From Thermoplasmata archaeon (GTDB taxonomy: Archaea > Thermoplasmatota > Thermoplasmata > Methanomassiliicoccales > Methanomethylophilaceae), in contig SUSU01000004.1 in assembly GCA_015063225.1 (NCBI GenBank), forward strand, positions 1-64,000: a stretch of 64,000 bases of DNA. Reading direction: 5' to 3'. Position 1 is the first letter of the stretch. Each line of letters opens with the position of its first letter. Below, piece after piece: positions 50,341-59,412 of the stretch. The notes beneath the pieces are model-generated. The model worked only from the letters and a program-made list of their open reading frames with translations, was not told the DNA's origin and did no database searches. Both the position numbers and the translations under genes were made by a program.

Positions 50341-50829
50341 TCAGGCGTTCTTGGGCCTGAGGGTCACGCCGGTCTGGTTCTGATAGTGACCGGAACGCTT
50401 CTCGTAGCTCTTCTCGGATGGAGAGGACATGGTGTGGAACACCAGCTGGCAGTACCTCTCGCCGATAGGGATCTCCACCTCGGAATCGGAACTGTTGTAG
50501 GAACCGAGGGTGAGCGTGCCCTCGAAACCTGCATCCACCATCCCGAACGCGGCGATGACGCCCTTCCTGATCCAGGAGGTCCTCAGCCACAGGTTGCCGC
50601 ACATGTCGTCGGGGAACCTCACCCTCTCGACGGTGGAGACGTAGAACATGGTCTTGGGAGGGATCCTCACTACCTCCTCGTCTGCACCGTGGATGACGCC
50701 GTTGATGGATATCTCCGCGACACGGACGTCGTATCCGTTGGGAGTGAGGCTCTTGTCGTTCCAAGGGGAGACGCCGAGGCTGCCGTCATCTACTGCTTTC
50801 ACGATATCGCGGTCGGAGAGGATGGTCAT
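50341..50829 (-). CDS. dcd: dCTP deaminase
   Basis: The 162-residue enzyme deaminates dCTP to dUTP (or to dUMP in bifunctional forms). Signatures include LTPNGYDVRVAEI, FYVSTVERVRFPDDMCGNLWLRTSWIRKGVIAAFGMVDAGFEGTLTLGSYN; the last has the catalytic glutamate in GFEG. ATG at 50829 (MTILSDRDIVKAV) fits the family start and lies about 26 bp from a minus-strand TATA-like GGTATTATTG (about 50850-50859). The C-terminus is close to canonical (YQNQTGVTLRPKNA). Confidence 0.92.
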   Translation of the reverse strand: MTILSDRDIVKAVDDGSLGVSPWNDKSLTPNGYDVRVAEISINGVIHGADEEVVRIPPKTMFYVSTVERVRFPDDMCGNLWLRTSWIRKGVIAAFGMVDAGFEGTLTLGSYNSSDSEVEIPIGERYCQLVFHTMSSPSEKSYEKRSGHYQNQTGVTLRPKNA

Positions 50830-50862
50830 GAAGGGTGCATCAGCCAATCCCAATAATACCTT

Positions 50863-52149
50863 TCACCGGAACCGGTGGTGGCGAGACACGGCCTCAAGGA
50901 CGGATTCGAGCAGAGATACAGTTCCTCCGAGGCCAAGAGTCGGCGCGGGATCGATGTTGACCGTCCGGACCGGAGGGCGCTCTATAACCGCATACTCCAG
51001 GGCGGAGCCCCTCTCCACGGCCGCGGAACAGACGGGACCCGAGGAGATGATGATGTCCGTCTCCACCGTCTCGGGTTCGTCGGAGACGGGAATCCCCAGG
51101 AAATCGAGGTAATCGCCGAGCATCCTATCCCATGAATCGCCGCCGGTGCAGCGGATGCCAACGGGAATCATCCCGAGGTACCCGTACAGGAAACGGGCGA
51201 TTGCGTAAGCGGTCGAACCACCGCATTCCAAAGCGAACGTCCTGCCCTTCGGGAGGGAGTGACGGGCCTCCATCCTCCTGATCTCCCCGGCGGCTGCGAC
51301 CCTCTTCCCATGTATAAGAGCCAGAGCGGGGGATGGGTCCTTTTTCAGACATCCGCATACGCCCTTCACCCACGTCTCCAGGGCATCGAACCCGATAGGC
51401 GCGCCGTCGGGACTTACGAAGGACGGGACCCCGTAATCGGCAGAATATCTTGCGGCTATCGCATCCCCGTACTCGGGATATATGGGGACTATAAGCTCGG
51501 CATCCGCGGAGCGGCGGATGTCGTCGGTGCCCCATCCGGCCCCGATGCACATGTTCACCTCGATCCCGCAAACACCGAGGAGGGAGGTGAGGTCGGCGAT
51601 GGTGTCCTCCCAATTGAGGTGCGTTATCGATATCCCCGTGAGGTTCACCCCCTTCCTGGGGCCCTTGCAGTCGGGAGCAACCACATCGAGGATTCTCAGC
51701 ACACCGTCCTGGAACCCCTCGGCCTCCGTACCGGAATAGACCGGATGGTCCATCAGGACCAGGGGGATGTCGGACTTCACGGCCGTGAGGTCCTCTCCGA
51801 CCAGCGATGCTCCGGGGGAGTTGATGATCGATATCAGTTTGGGGCGCATGCCCTCGACGAACCCGACGAGCTCCTTCAGGCGCTCGGGGGCCCCTGTTAT
51901 GAACGTCCCCATGTCGAGATAGGTGCATGGGACGCGGGGCTGTCCGAAGAAGTAATGGGCGCCGCTGAAGAGGGGATTGCGGCCTGAGGGCGCCTCCGGA
52001 ATGCCGCGGAAGTAGCAGTCTTCCATCAGCGATGAGGGGTAGAGCTTGCACCCGGACGGACCGTGGATGACGGTGTATCCGTCGGATACGCCCTCGAAAG
52101 CGGCCACCGAACCGATGAAACTCTCCGGGAACTCATTCTCCAGCGACAT
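50863..52149 (-). CDS. NifK-like subunit of a nitrogenase-like reductase
   Basis: The 428-residue protein belongs to the nitrogenase component 1 superfamily. After a short N-terminus it has [27 protein letters not shown], whose G-P-x-G-C (C34) is a cluster ligand. The two other usual ligand positions are altered: the first reads [12 protein letters not shown] with no cysteine, and the third reads [15 protein letters not shown] where NifK has Cys. So it can supply at most one or two cysteines (C34, perhaps C45 or C75). It overlaps the stop of the NifH-NifD fusion gene by 17 bp. It must pair with the D-like part; that is an inference from gene order and fold. Confidence 0.85.
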   Translation of the reverse strand: MSLENEFPESFIGSVAAFEGVSDGYTVIHGPSGCKLYPSSLMEDCYFRGIPEAPSGRNPLFSGAHYFFGQPRVPCTYLDMGTFITGAPERLKELVGFVEGMRPKLISIINSPGASLVGEDLTAVKSDIPLVLMDHPVYSGTEAEGFQDGVLRILDVVAPDCKGPRKGVNLTGISITHLNWEDTIADLTSLLGVCGIEVNMCIGAGWGTDDIRRSADAELIVPIYPEYGDAIAARYSADYGVPSFVSPDGAPIGFDALETWVKGVCGCLKKDPSPALALIHGKRVAAAGEIRRMEARHSLPKGRTFALECGGSTAYAIARFLYGYLGMIPVGIRCTGGDSWDRMLGDYLDFLGIPVSDEPETVETDIIISSGPVCSAAVERGSALEYAVIERPPVRTVNIDPAPTLGLGGTVSLLESVLEAVSRHHRFR

Positions 52150-54295
52150 CTTTCCTCCATCCTTCTGAACCGGGAGCGAGTATGCTCCTGGCGATCGAAT
52201 CCATCAGTGCCTTCCCGGCGAACGGGTCGATGCCCGCGGTTATGGGGATGCGGGCCTGGAACACGGCCGGCCCGAGGTCCATCGGCACCATGGACATGAG
52301 TATGTCAGGTGATGACGCACGAATGGATTCGAGGACACGGGGAATGTCCTTCTGCGAGAATATCTCGAACCCTTCGGGAATCAGAGACGAGTCTAGGTCC
52401 CTGGAGTAATCGGGACGGTTGAACACGTATCCCGCCGTCAGCTCCACGCCGCAGGCGTCCATGGCCTCCAGGATCCACGACACGTCGCGGGTCATCGAGA
52501 GTAACACGGCGCGCTTGCCCTCGAGGAGGGAACGGTGCCCAGAGAACATCCCCCCGAACTTCTTCTCCATACGTGCCAGGAGTTCCCCGGCCTCCTTCTC
52601 TTTATGGAAGAATGATGCCACGCACCCAATCCATTCCCTGGTCCCGGCGAGACCGCCGCGGACGGGTACGGGGAGCGTCTCCATCCCGTATTCGTCCTCC
52701 AGGAAGTTGCAGATCTTCTCGGAGAACTTGTCCGTGTTCATGCGGAGATTGGCGGCGGCGTTGGGGGCGTTGCGCATGTCTTCCATGTCTGATATCCCCG
52801 GGAGGACGCAGTTCACGCCTATCCCGATCTCCTTCAGCAGCCCGGTGATGAGTTCAATCTCGTTCATCACCTCGGTGGCCATGGTCTTGCAGCCCACCAG
52901 GTTGACCGTGTCCGGAACGGTACTCCCCCTGACGGAGAACTTCCCGAGCATCCCGACGGCGGCGTCTATCACACCCTGCATGTAATCGCCGGTAGCATTG
53001 CCGTCCTCGGCCAGGAGCAGCACGGACACTCCGGGGTGTTCAGATTCCGCAGTAGTGCATATCTCGGCCACATCGTCACCCATTATCCCCGGGGCGCACC
53101 CGGTGATGACGACGATGTCCTTCGCACCGGCGGCTATCCTTGCCTCCAGGGTGTCCTTCAGGACCCTGTTCCCTCCGAACACCATATCGCTCTCCTTCAT
53201 GTCGGTGGAAACGATGTCGAGGTCGAGATAGCTCGGAATCGTGCGGCGGTTGTTCTTGATGAAACCTATTGTGCTGAGACCCGCCAACTGCACGGTGAAG
53301 TGGGCGCAGTTGCGGGTGGAGTGGAGGATGACGGACAGCCCCCTGACGGACGAACAGGTGGCGGAGGCCCCCGAGAACGCGCATCCCCCGAGGGGCTCGC
53401 CGAAACTAAAATTGCGCGAGGAGTAAGGCAGCCTCTTCTTCGGGGCCTCGTAAACGACCTTGGTCTCCTGCACGGAATTGGAATAGCTGGCTCTTCCCAG
53501 TATCAACATCTCGAGCTCGTGTTCCTCGAGGAAATGCGCGGTGTATCTCTTCTCCCCCGCGACATATTTCGCTAGTTCCCTGAACGTGCCTGCAACGTCG
53601 GAATCCGGGAATGCTTCGACAACCGTCCTCCCCTGTTTCTCGGCCTCCATGAATATCTCGGAACGGCCGATCTTGGCGACTACGGGCACCCCCACCGCCT
53701 CCGAGAAACGCCTGACGCGGTCATCCTCGGCTGGATCCCCGCGGCTGTTGAAGATTATCCCGCCGATCCTGTCGGGGTCGTAATTGGATGTCCCGCGGAG
53801 GATGTTGTTGGCGGCATAGATAGACATGAACTCCCCGGACGTGACTATGTAGACGGTGTCCGCGTATCCGTTCCTCATCGGGACCGCGAATCCCCCGCAG
53901 ACCACGTCCCCGAGGACGTCATAGAGAACCATGTCCGTACCTACGGAATCGGCACCGAGCTCGTTCAGGAGGTCGAATGCGCTGATGATCCCCCTCCCGG
54001 CGCAACCTATCCCGGGTTCGGGACCGCCGGCCTCCACGCAAAGGCACCCTTTGTACCCCTCGGAGACCACTCCGGAGAGGACCCTCTCGGACGGCGGCAC
54101 GCTTTTCAGATAATCCAGGACGGTGGTCTGTTCCCTCCCGCCCATGAGTCCCCTGGTGGAGTCGTGTTTCGGGTCGCATCCGATCTGCATGACCCTTATA
54201 CCCATGTCGGAGAGGGCGGCGGTCAGATTGGAGGACACCGTGGATTTGCCGATGCCCCCCTTGCCGTAGACCGCTATGCGCCGTACCATACGCAT
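52133..54295 (-). CDS. NifH-NifD fusion of a nitrogenase-like reductase
   Basis: The 720-residue protein joins a complete NifH-type iron protein (about residues 1-270) to a NifD-like subunit (about 290-720). NifH part: P-loop GKGGIGKST (11-19), C98 in [14 protein letters not shown]133 in [17 protein letters not shown], the two [4Fe-4S] ligands. NifD part: C305 in [14 protein letters not shown]330 in STRNCAHF and C400 in [14 protein letters not shown], the three cluster ligands. The FeMo-cofactor Cys/His ligands of NifD are not evident, so this is no nitrogenase. The fusion is continuous in frame with a linker of about 25 residues. ATG at 54295 or 54289. It is divergent from the cobamide operon; the shared 82-bp gap carries TATA boxes for both. 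Confidence 0.9.
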   Translation of the reverse strand: MRMVRRIAVYGKGGIGKSTVSSNLTAALSDMGIRVMQIGCDPKHDSTRGLMGGREQTTVLDYLKSVPPSERVLSGVVSEGYKGCLCVEAGGPEPGIGCAGRGIISAFDLLNELGADSVGTDMVLYDVLGDVVCGGFAVPMRNGYADTVYIVTSGEFMSIYAANNILRGTSNYDPDRIGGIIFNSRGDPAEDDRVRRFSEAVGVPVVAKIGRSEIFMEAEKQGRTVVEAFPDSDVAGTFRELAKYVAGEKRYTAHFLEEHELEMLILGRASYSNSVQETKVVYEAPKKRLPYSSRNFSFGEPLGGCAFSGASATCSSVRGLSVILHSTRNCAHFTVQLAGLSTIGFIKNNRRTIPSYLDLDIVSTDMKESDMVFGGNRVLKDTLEARIAAGAKDIVVITGCAPGIMGDDVAEICTTAESEHPGVSVLLLAEDGNATGDYMQGVIDAAVGMLGKFSVRGSTVPDTVNLVGCKTMATEVMNEIELITGLLKEIGIGVNCVLPGISDMEDMRNAPNAAANLRMNTDKFSEKICNFLEDEYGMETLPVPVRGGLAGTREWIGCVASFFHKEKEAGELLARMEKKFGGMFSGHRSLLEGKRAVLLSMTRDVSWILEAMDACGVELTAGYVFNRPDYSRDLDSSLIPEGFEIFSQKDIPRVLESIRASSPDILMSMVPMDLGPAVFQARIPITAGIDPFAGKALMDSIARSILAPGSEGWRKDVAGE

Positions 54296-54377
54296 GGAGA
54301 TTTAATCCAACCGATAAAAGGATTCCACCTCGCGCGCGTACCTATATAATCTCCAGCATTATCCATCCATCCATCAC
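54296..54377. promoter_or_regulatory. Divergent promoter between the nitrogenase-like and cobamide operons
   Basis: CTATATAATC (54341-54350) is a TATA box about 27-36 bp before the rightward ATG at 54378. TTTTATCGG-like sequence on the minus strand (about 54310-54318) could serve the leftward fusion gene, though it is close to its ATG. No palindrome is evident. Confidence 0.45.
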
Positions 54378-55487
54378 ATGAAAACAGTCCCGAGGAAAGA
54401 ATTGGCGGGCCTTGGCTCCACCGTGCACGGCGGTCAGGGGTGGAGGTACTCCGGAGTGGAGGACTACAGCCAGAACCTCAATCCCGCAGGAATGCCTCCC
54501 GGCCTCCCGGAGGCCATCGCAGCGGCCACATCGAATTTCACCCACTATCCGGATGCAGACTGCACCGAACTCCGCAGGAAGATTGCGGAACACCACGGCC
54601 TTTCCGCGGACAATATCACAATGGGTGCAGGTTCCTCGGAGATCATCCGCGACTTCCCGTTCTCGTTCATCGACCCCGGCGACAGGGTGCTCGTCCCCCG
54701 CCCTTCCTTCGCGGAGTACTCCCAGCAGATCCTCCTGGCGGGAGGGATCATCGACTACATGGACCTGGGACCGGAGAAGAACTTCCACATCGACATCGAA
54801 GAGGTCCGCAGACGTCTCGGTTCCGCGGAGTACAAGGCGATGTACGTCTGCAACCCGAACAACCCCACGGGAAGAGTCGAGAACAGGAGGACGCTCGAGG
54901 AGATCGCCCGCGAATGCGAGAAGCACGGGACCCTCCTCTTCCTGGACGAGACCCTCCTGGAGCTCGTGGACAGCGAACCGGAGGTCTCCCTCATCCCCAG
55001 GATCGCCGACCACCCCAACGTCATCATCGCCCGCTCCTTCACCAAATCCTTCGCCGTCCCCGGTATCCGCGTCGGATACGGGATCTCGAATCCGGGGATT
55101 ATCGCCGAGATGCAGAAGACCCGCCTGCCGTGGAACATCGGCACCATGGAACAGGCCGCCGCCGCGTTCATGACGGACAACTTCGGGTTCGTGGAGAAGG
55201 CCGCCCGGGATCTCAGGGAGGAAGCACCCCTTTTGTTCGGCGAGCTGAAGGAAGCGGGACTCCCCCTGGAGAAGGATACCGAGTCATTCTTCCACTTCAT
55301 GGACCTCTCCCCCACCGGGATTTCCGTCGCGGATTTCATCGCCGAGATGAAATCGAGGGGATTCATGGTACGCGACTGCGCATCCTTCGGATTCCCGACA
55401 TATATACGCTTCTGTGTCAAGGACCGCGGACGCGACAGCCGTTTCGCGAAGGCGGTGGGCGAGACCCTCGCCAAACTCAAACGGTGA
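54378..55487 (+). CDS. cobD: CobD/HisC-like PLP aminotransferase (threonine-phosphate decarboxylase-like)
   Basis: The 369-residue class-I/II PLP enzyme has the cofactor lysine in ARSFTKSFAVPGIRVGYG, the N-P-N-N-P-T-G block (VCNPNNPTGRVENRR), and the start GSTVHGGQGWRYSGVEDYSQNLNPAG (H-G-G, N-x-N-P-x-G), which is the CobD signature as opposed to HisC. CobD makes aminopropanol phosphate, the linker of cobamides. It is first in a five-gene cobamide operon. A TATA box at 54341-54350 precedes it. Confidence 0.9.
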   Translation: MKTVPRKELAGLGSTVHGGQGWRYSGVEDYSQNLNPAGMPPGLPEAIAAATSNFTHYPDADCTELRRKIAEHHGLSADNITMGAGSSEIIRDFPFSFIDPGDRVLVPRPSFAEYSQQILLAGGIIDYMDLGPEKNFHIDIEEVRRRLGSAEYKAMYVCNPNNPTGRVENRRTLEEIARECEKHGTLLFLDETLLELVDSEPEVSLIPRIADHPNVIIARSFTKSFAVPGIRVGYGISNPGIIAEMQKTRLPWNIGTMEQAAAAFMTDNFGFVEKAARDLREEAPLLFGELKEAGLPLEKDTESFFHFMDLSPTGISVADFIAEMKSRGFMVRDCASFGFPTYIRFCVKDRGRDSRFAKAVGETLAKLKR

Positions 55488-55492
55488 TCCCG

Positions 55493-56536
55493 ATGGAACT
55501 GTGGGCGGACGCCGTGCTCATCCTCATCGCGACCCTGCTCATAGACCGCTATATCGGAGATGTCCCCAACAGATACCACCCCCTCAGGTGGATGGGCAAC
55601 CTCCTGACCGCCATCGACAACCGCATCAGGAACAGGACCTCATGGTCCGCCACCGTCCTCGGGTTCCTGTCCTATCTCCTCGTCCTCCTCCTCTTCGGCC
55701 TCGCCGCGCTCATCATCACGGATGCCGTGAGGCACGTCTTCTCGGGCATCCTCAAGTTCGAGCTGTTCGGACAGCACGGCGACCTCGGGGAGATCCTGTG
55801 GATAATCGTCACCGGCCTGCTGGTGAAGGTCTGCTTCGCGCTGTTCGCCTTCCGCAGGTTCTGCGCACCCATCCAGGAGGACCTCCGCCGCGGCGACACC
55901 GATGCGGCGGCCGAGAAGACGCAGATGATGGTCAACAGGAAAACCGCGGGCATGGACGAGGCCCATATCACATCGTCCTGCTGCGAGACGGTCTCCGAGA
56001 ACCTGGTGGACAGTGTGCTCTCGCCCCTGATGTACTACGGCATCCTCGGGATGTTCGGCGCCGTCCTCTTCAGATGCGCGAACCTCATGGACGCCATGTG
56101 GGGACGCAGGAACGAGAGGTACAACATGATCGGGCACTTCCCCGCAAGATGGGACGACGTGCTCGGCTTCATACCCTCGAGACTGTCGCCCCTCTTCGTC
56201 GGTTTCGCCGCCTGGCTCATGAGGATCAAAGGCAGGAGGCCGGCCACCAGGGCCGCCATCAGGGAACATAAGAAGACCCCCTCCCCCAACAGCGGATGGC
56301 CGATGACCGCCACATCCGCGGCCATGGGGATCTCCTTCGAGAAGGAGGGAGTCTACGTGATGGGCGAGGGTCCCCTGCCCTCGATAGACGACGTCATGAG
56401 GTGCTGCCGCCTCATCGAACTGACGTCGGTGATATTCGCAATCGTGATCGTGCTGCCTCTGTCCGTCCTGTTCGGGGTGCATGTGCAGATCGTCATGGAG
56501 GACTTCCTCCACTCTCTCATCTGGGTGTTCCGATGA
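55493..56536 (+). CDS. cbiB: Adenosylcobinamide-phosphate synthase CbiB
   Basis: The 347-residue membrane enzyme attaches aminopropanol (phosphate) to adenosylcobyric acid. Family marks: AVLILIATLLIDRYIGDVPNRYHPLRWMGNLL at the N-terminus, ITSSCCETVSENLVDSVLSPLMYYGILGMFGAVLFR in the middle (S-x-E-N-x-x-D-x-x-x-x-P), and GHFPARWDDVLGFIPSRLS. About five membrane helices. It begins 5 bp after cobD and overlaps the next gene (ATGA). Confidence 0.94.
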   Translation: MELWADAVLILIATLLIDRYIGDVPNRYHPLRWMGNLLTAIDNRIRNRTSWSATVLGFLSYLLVLLLFGLAALIITDAVRHVFSGILKFELFGQHGDLGEILWIIVTGLLVKVCFALFAFRRFCAPIQEDLRRGDTDAAAEKTQMMVNRKTAGMDEAHITSSCCETVSENLVDSVLSPLMYYGILGMFGAVLFRCANLMDAMWGRRNERYNMIGHFPARWDDVLGFIPSRLSPLFVGFAAWLMRIKGRRPATRAAIREHKKTPSPNSGWPMTATSAAMGISFEKEGVYVMGEGPLPSIDDVMRCCRLIELTSVIFAIVIVLPLSVLFGVHVQIVMEDFLHSLIWVFR

Positions 56537-57645
56537 AATACGTCAAGAGCTACGAAGTAATGGAGGAGCCGAACCACATGGGCACCGCCGTCATCCGCTT
56601 CAGCGAGATGATGGAGGTCCTCAGTTCGGCCCCGCGCAACGGGGGGCACACCCTCACGGATACCGTGTTCATCATGCAGGTCCCCCACGACTACAGCGAC
56701 GGGGACTACGTCCGCGACCTCGAGAACAAGAGGCTGCAGTACGGTCTCCCCGAGCACGCGGTGGGCTTGATGACCGCCGCCGAGGTGAAATACGTCTTCT
56801 CCGCCACCGATTCCGAGTACGACGGGTGCGAAGCCTTCGTCGCCTGCACCGCCGGGGTCACCAACGCCGTCTGCGCCGGAGAGCCCCTCACCGACTGGGA
56901 GGCCAAATCCGCCCGTTCCGCGGAAATCTACCGCATGCTCATATCGGGCACCATCAACACCGTCATCGTCTCCCCCATCCCCCTCACGGACGCGGGGAAG
57001 ATCAACCTCCTTATGCCCGCCATCGAGGGCAAGGCCATGGGCATGCACGACTGCGGATACAGGGAGACCGGGACCACGTCCGACGCGGTCGTCATCGTCT
57101 CCCCCGTGAACGGGGATAAGAAACCGTTCGCCGGGACCGGGACCCCCCTCGGCATCGCCGTAGCCCGCGGAATCAGAAAGACCCTGAAGGAATGCCTCCG
57201 CAAGAGGGGAGAGCATCCGGAGGGCACCGACACCAGCACGATGCTGAAGAACGAGGGCGTCACCACCGACCACATATGGGAGTGCGCGGAGGCCCTCGGC
57301 ATGAACGACGACCTCAAGGACATGTTCTACGAGACCCTCGAGAACATGGGCGCCGACCCCGACATCTGTTCGGTGGTCATGGGAGCGCTGTTCTGCGCGC
57401 ACCAGGCGGAGAAGGACGCGGTCTACGGGATGTACGAAGGGGACTTCCCCCTCAACCTCGTGGACGGCTCGATGGCCTCCTTCCTGGCGTCGCGTATATC
57501 AGAGGACCGCGGTAGGGACCGCGTCACCGATCTGATGAGCATAGCTCCCCTTAACGATACACAACTGGCCGAACACATCCAGCTGCTGGTCTACGGACTC
57601 GTGGCCGGTGTGGTCGGATACATCACGGGGTATACCGATGAGTGA
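56533..57645 (+). CDS. Adenosylcobinamide amidohydrolase CbiZ with C-terminal CobZ-like domain (CbiS-like)
   Basis: The 370-residue protein has a CbiZ domain (about 1-220): GGHTLTDTVFIMQVPHDYSDGDYVRDLEN, ATDSEYDGCEAFVACTAGVTNAVCAGEP and GTINTVIVSPIPLTDAGKINLLMPAIEGKAMGMHDCGYRETGTTSDAVVIV. It recycles cobinamides by cutting off the amide-linked tail. The extra 150 residues (from about 225: STMLKNEGVTTDHIWECAEALGM...EKDAVYGMYEGDFPLNLVD) look like the PgpA-related alpha-ribazole phosphatase CobZ, as in the CbiS fusion of Methanopyrus. That second call is moderate. It overlaps its neighbours on both sides. Confidence 0.85.
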   Translation: MKYVKSYEVMEEPNHMGTAVIRFSEMMEVLSSAPRNGGHTLTDTVFIMQVPHDYSDGDYVRDLENKRLQYGLPEHAVGLMTAAEVKYVFSATDSEYDGCEAFVACTAGVTNAVCAGEPLTDWEAKSARSAEIYRMLISGTINTVIVSPIPLTDAGKINLLMPAIEGKAMGMHDCGYRETGTTSDAVVIVSPVNGDKKPFAGTGTPLGIAVARGIRKTLKECLRKRGEHPEGTDTSTMLKNEGVTTDHIWECAEALGMNDDLKDMFYETLENMGADPDICSVVMGALFCAHQAEKDAVYGMYEGDFPLNLVDGSMASFLASRISEDRGRDRVTDLMSIAPLNDTQLAEHIQLLVYGLVAGVVGYITGYTDE

Positions 57646-58816
57646 AGTTATTAGAGAAGATAACGACGACAACGGATCCTCGGTCGCCGACATGTACAGT
57701 GTCAAGACGGCCGAGCCTCAGGCACCGGCCGAAGAGAAGGCCGAGGTGCAGGAGACCCCCGCTGTCGAGACCGCAGCCGCAGAGGCTCCCGAAGAGACCG
57801 CCAAGGTGAGTGGGACCCCGGCCGCGGAAGCGCAGGAAGAGACCTTTACCGCCACCTCCGTGTCGGTTCAGGATGAGACCCCCGATAACGGGGAACCCGA
57901 GGAATCTTCCGAGAACAAGAAAGAGAGGAAACCCTCCGAGTTCGTCGGAGGGATGATACCCGCCCTGAAGGGCATGATCTCCTTCTTCACCATCTTCCGC
58001 CTGCCCATCGGCGAGAGGGAGATGAGGGACATGGAAACCAAGTTCTGGCTCGTTCCCATCGTGGGACTGCTACTCGGACTCATCGTGTTCGCGGAGTGTT
58101 TCATCTTCGGACTCCTGAACTTCGGCTCCGCTACGCAGGCGCTCATCGTCCTCGCGACCGTGTACGTGCTCTCCAAGTTCCTGCACTTCGACGGTCTCGT
58201 CGATTTCGGGGACGGCATGGTCTGCTCCTCCGCCGACCGCGAGGACCACATCCGCGCCCTCAAGGACAGCCGCATCGGCGCCGGAGGACTCGGCGTCGCC
58301 CTGATCACCGTGCTGCTCTCCGTCTACCTCCTCAGCGAGGTCGGATGGGGACTCCGGATGGGATTCATCCTCAACCTCGGGGAGAACCCTAACGGCTGGT
58401 GGATTTCCGTCGCATTCGTCGCCCTCGCCCTCGAGGTCCTCATCAAGAACGCCATGGTCGCGGCCGCCGCGTTCGGAACCCCCGGCAACGGGATGGCCGG
58501 ACACCAGGTGGAATGCACCAACATGGACTCCATAATCAAGTCCACCGTCCTGACCGCGATCATCGTCGGCATCGTCACCGCCCTGTACTACCTCTTCGCG
58601 AAGGGGAGCGCTACCGGCCTGCCGGTCATAACCGCGGTCATCGTGGTCCTCTACATCCTGGGAATCGTCATGTCCGTCCTCAGCGGATGGCTGATGGCCC
58701 GCCTCGCCAACAGGACCTTCGGGTTCGTCAACGGCGACGTCCTCGGCGCTACCAACGAGATTGCCCGCGTGATTATCCTGTTCATGGCCCTCGTCATACT
58801 GGGAGCAGCGGCCTGA
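57638..58816 (+). CDS. cobS: Adenosylcobinamide-GDP ribazoletransferase (cobalamin synthase) with acidic N-terminal extension
   Basis: The 392-residue protein joins activated cobinamide to alpha-ribazole. The catalytic block HFDGLVDFGDGMVCSSADREDHIRALKDSRIGAGGLG is intact, and the membrane helices follow. It differs from other CobS proteins by an extra N-terminal tail of about 100 residues that is Ala/Glu/Pro/Thr-rich and low complexity (EEKAEVQETPAVETAAAEAPEE). The tail has no recognisable domain and is probably a disordered cytoplasmic region. Start ATG at 57638 overlaps cbiZ by 8 bp. Confidence 0.92.
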   Translation: MSEVIREDNDDNGSSVADMYSVKTAEPQAPAEEKAEVQETPAVETAAAEAPEETAKVSGTPAAEAQEETFTATSVSVQDETPDNGEPEESSENKKERKPSEFVGGMIPALKGMISFFTIFRLPIGEREMRDMETKFWLVPIVGLLLGLIVFAECFIFGLLNFGSATQALIVLATVYVLSKFLHFDGLVDFGDGMVCSSADREDHIRALKDSRIGAGGLGVALITVLLSVYLLSEVGWGLRMGFILNLGENPNGWWISVAFVALALEVLIKNAMVAAAAFGTPGNGMAGHQVECTNMDSIIKSTVLTAIIVGIVTALYYLFAKGSATGLPVITAVIVVLYILGIVMSVLSGWLMARLANRTFGFVNGDVLGATNEIARVIILFMALVILGAAA

Positions 58817-59412
58817 TGGAAGTACTGATCAACGCCGGAGGTAAAGGCACCCGTATGGGTGCATGCGGAATCGAGAAACCGATGCAGATCGTCGGTGACA
58901 GGCCCACCGTGGGCCGCGTCGTCGACGCCATGCTCGGGGCGGAGACCGTGGACGGAATCCTGGTCTCCGTCAGCCCCAACACCCCGAAGACGGAGGAGTA
59001 CCTCCGCGGCAGGGGGATAGAGACGATCCGCACCTCCGGCGACGACTTCATGATGGATATGAGGGAATCCTTCTCCGTCATGAAAGGGGAGTACGTCATG
59101 GTCTGTCCGTCCGACGTGCCCCTGATAACATCCGAGAGGATCGATTACTGCGCATCCCGTTTCGAACCCTCGATGCAGTCGATGGTGGTGATGGTGGAGG
59201 CGGAGCTCGTCCGCTCCCTCGGCATCATCCCGTCGTACGCCTGCGACGTGGACGGGAAGGAGTACGTCCTCTCGGGCCTCTCCGTCATGGACAGGGAGGC
59301 CACCATCGCCGGGGACTACCTCGGCGAATACCGGCTGCTCACCGATTTCAAGGAACTAGCCGTGAACGTCAACACCCCCGGCGAGCTCGAGCTCGCCAGG
59401 AAGATGTGCTGA
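58816..59412 (+). CDS. cobY: GTP:adenosylcobinamide-phosphate guanylyltransferase CobY
   Basis: The 198-residue archaeal enzyme transfers GMP to adenosylcobinamide phosphate. It has the nucleotidyltransferase start MEVLINAGGKGTRMGACGIEKPM (G-G-x-G-T-R-M and Lys), the VCPSDVPLITSE metal block, and VNVNTPGELELA at the end. CobY is the archaeal replacement for bacterial CobU. ATG overlaps the cobS stop by one base; its stop abuts topA on the other strand. Confidence 0.94.
   Translation: MEVLINAGGKGTRMGACGIEKPMQIVGDRPTVGRVVDAMLGAETVDGILVSVSPNTPKTEEYLRGRGIETIRTSGDDFMMDMRESFSVMKGEYVMVCPSDVPLITSERIDYCASRFEPSMQSMVVMVEAELVRSLGIIPSYACDVDGKEYVLSGLSVMDREATIAGDYLGEYRLLTDFKELAVNVNTPGELELARKMC

Noticed and set aside
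50863-54295. Reading these genes as nitrogen fixation genes (nifHDK)
   Set aside because: The FeMo-cofactor ligands are not visible, the K-like subunit lacks two P-cluster cysteines, and there are no nifB/E/N genes in the window.
52133-54295. Assigning the fusion as CfbC-CfbD of coenzyme F430 synthesis
   Set aside because: CfbD works without a separate K-type subunit and no cfbA/B/E lies nearby; a distinct K-like gene is overlapped here. Not fully excluded without phylogeny.
54440-55492. Long plus-strand frame upstream of cbiB, in a different frame from cobD
   Set aside because: The first about 350 residues are an out-of-frame reading of cobD (Arg/Pro/His-rich). The real CbiB starts at 55493.
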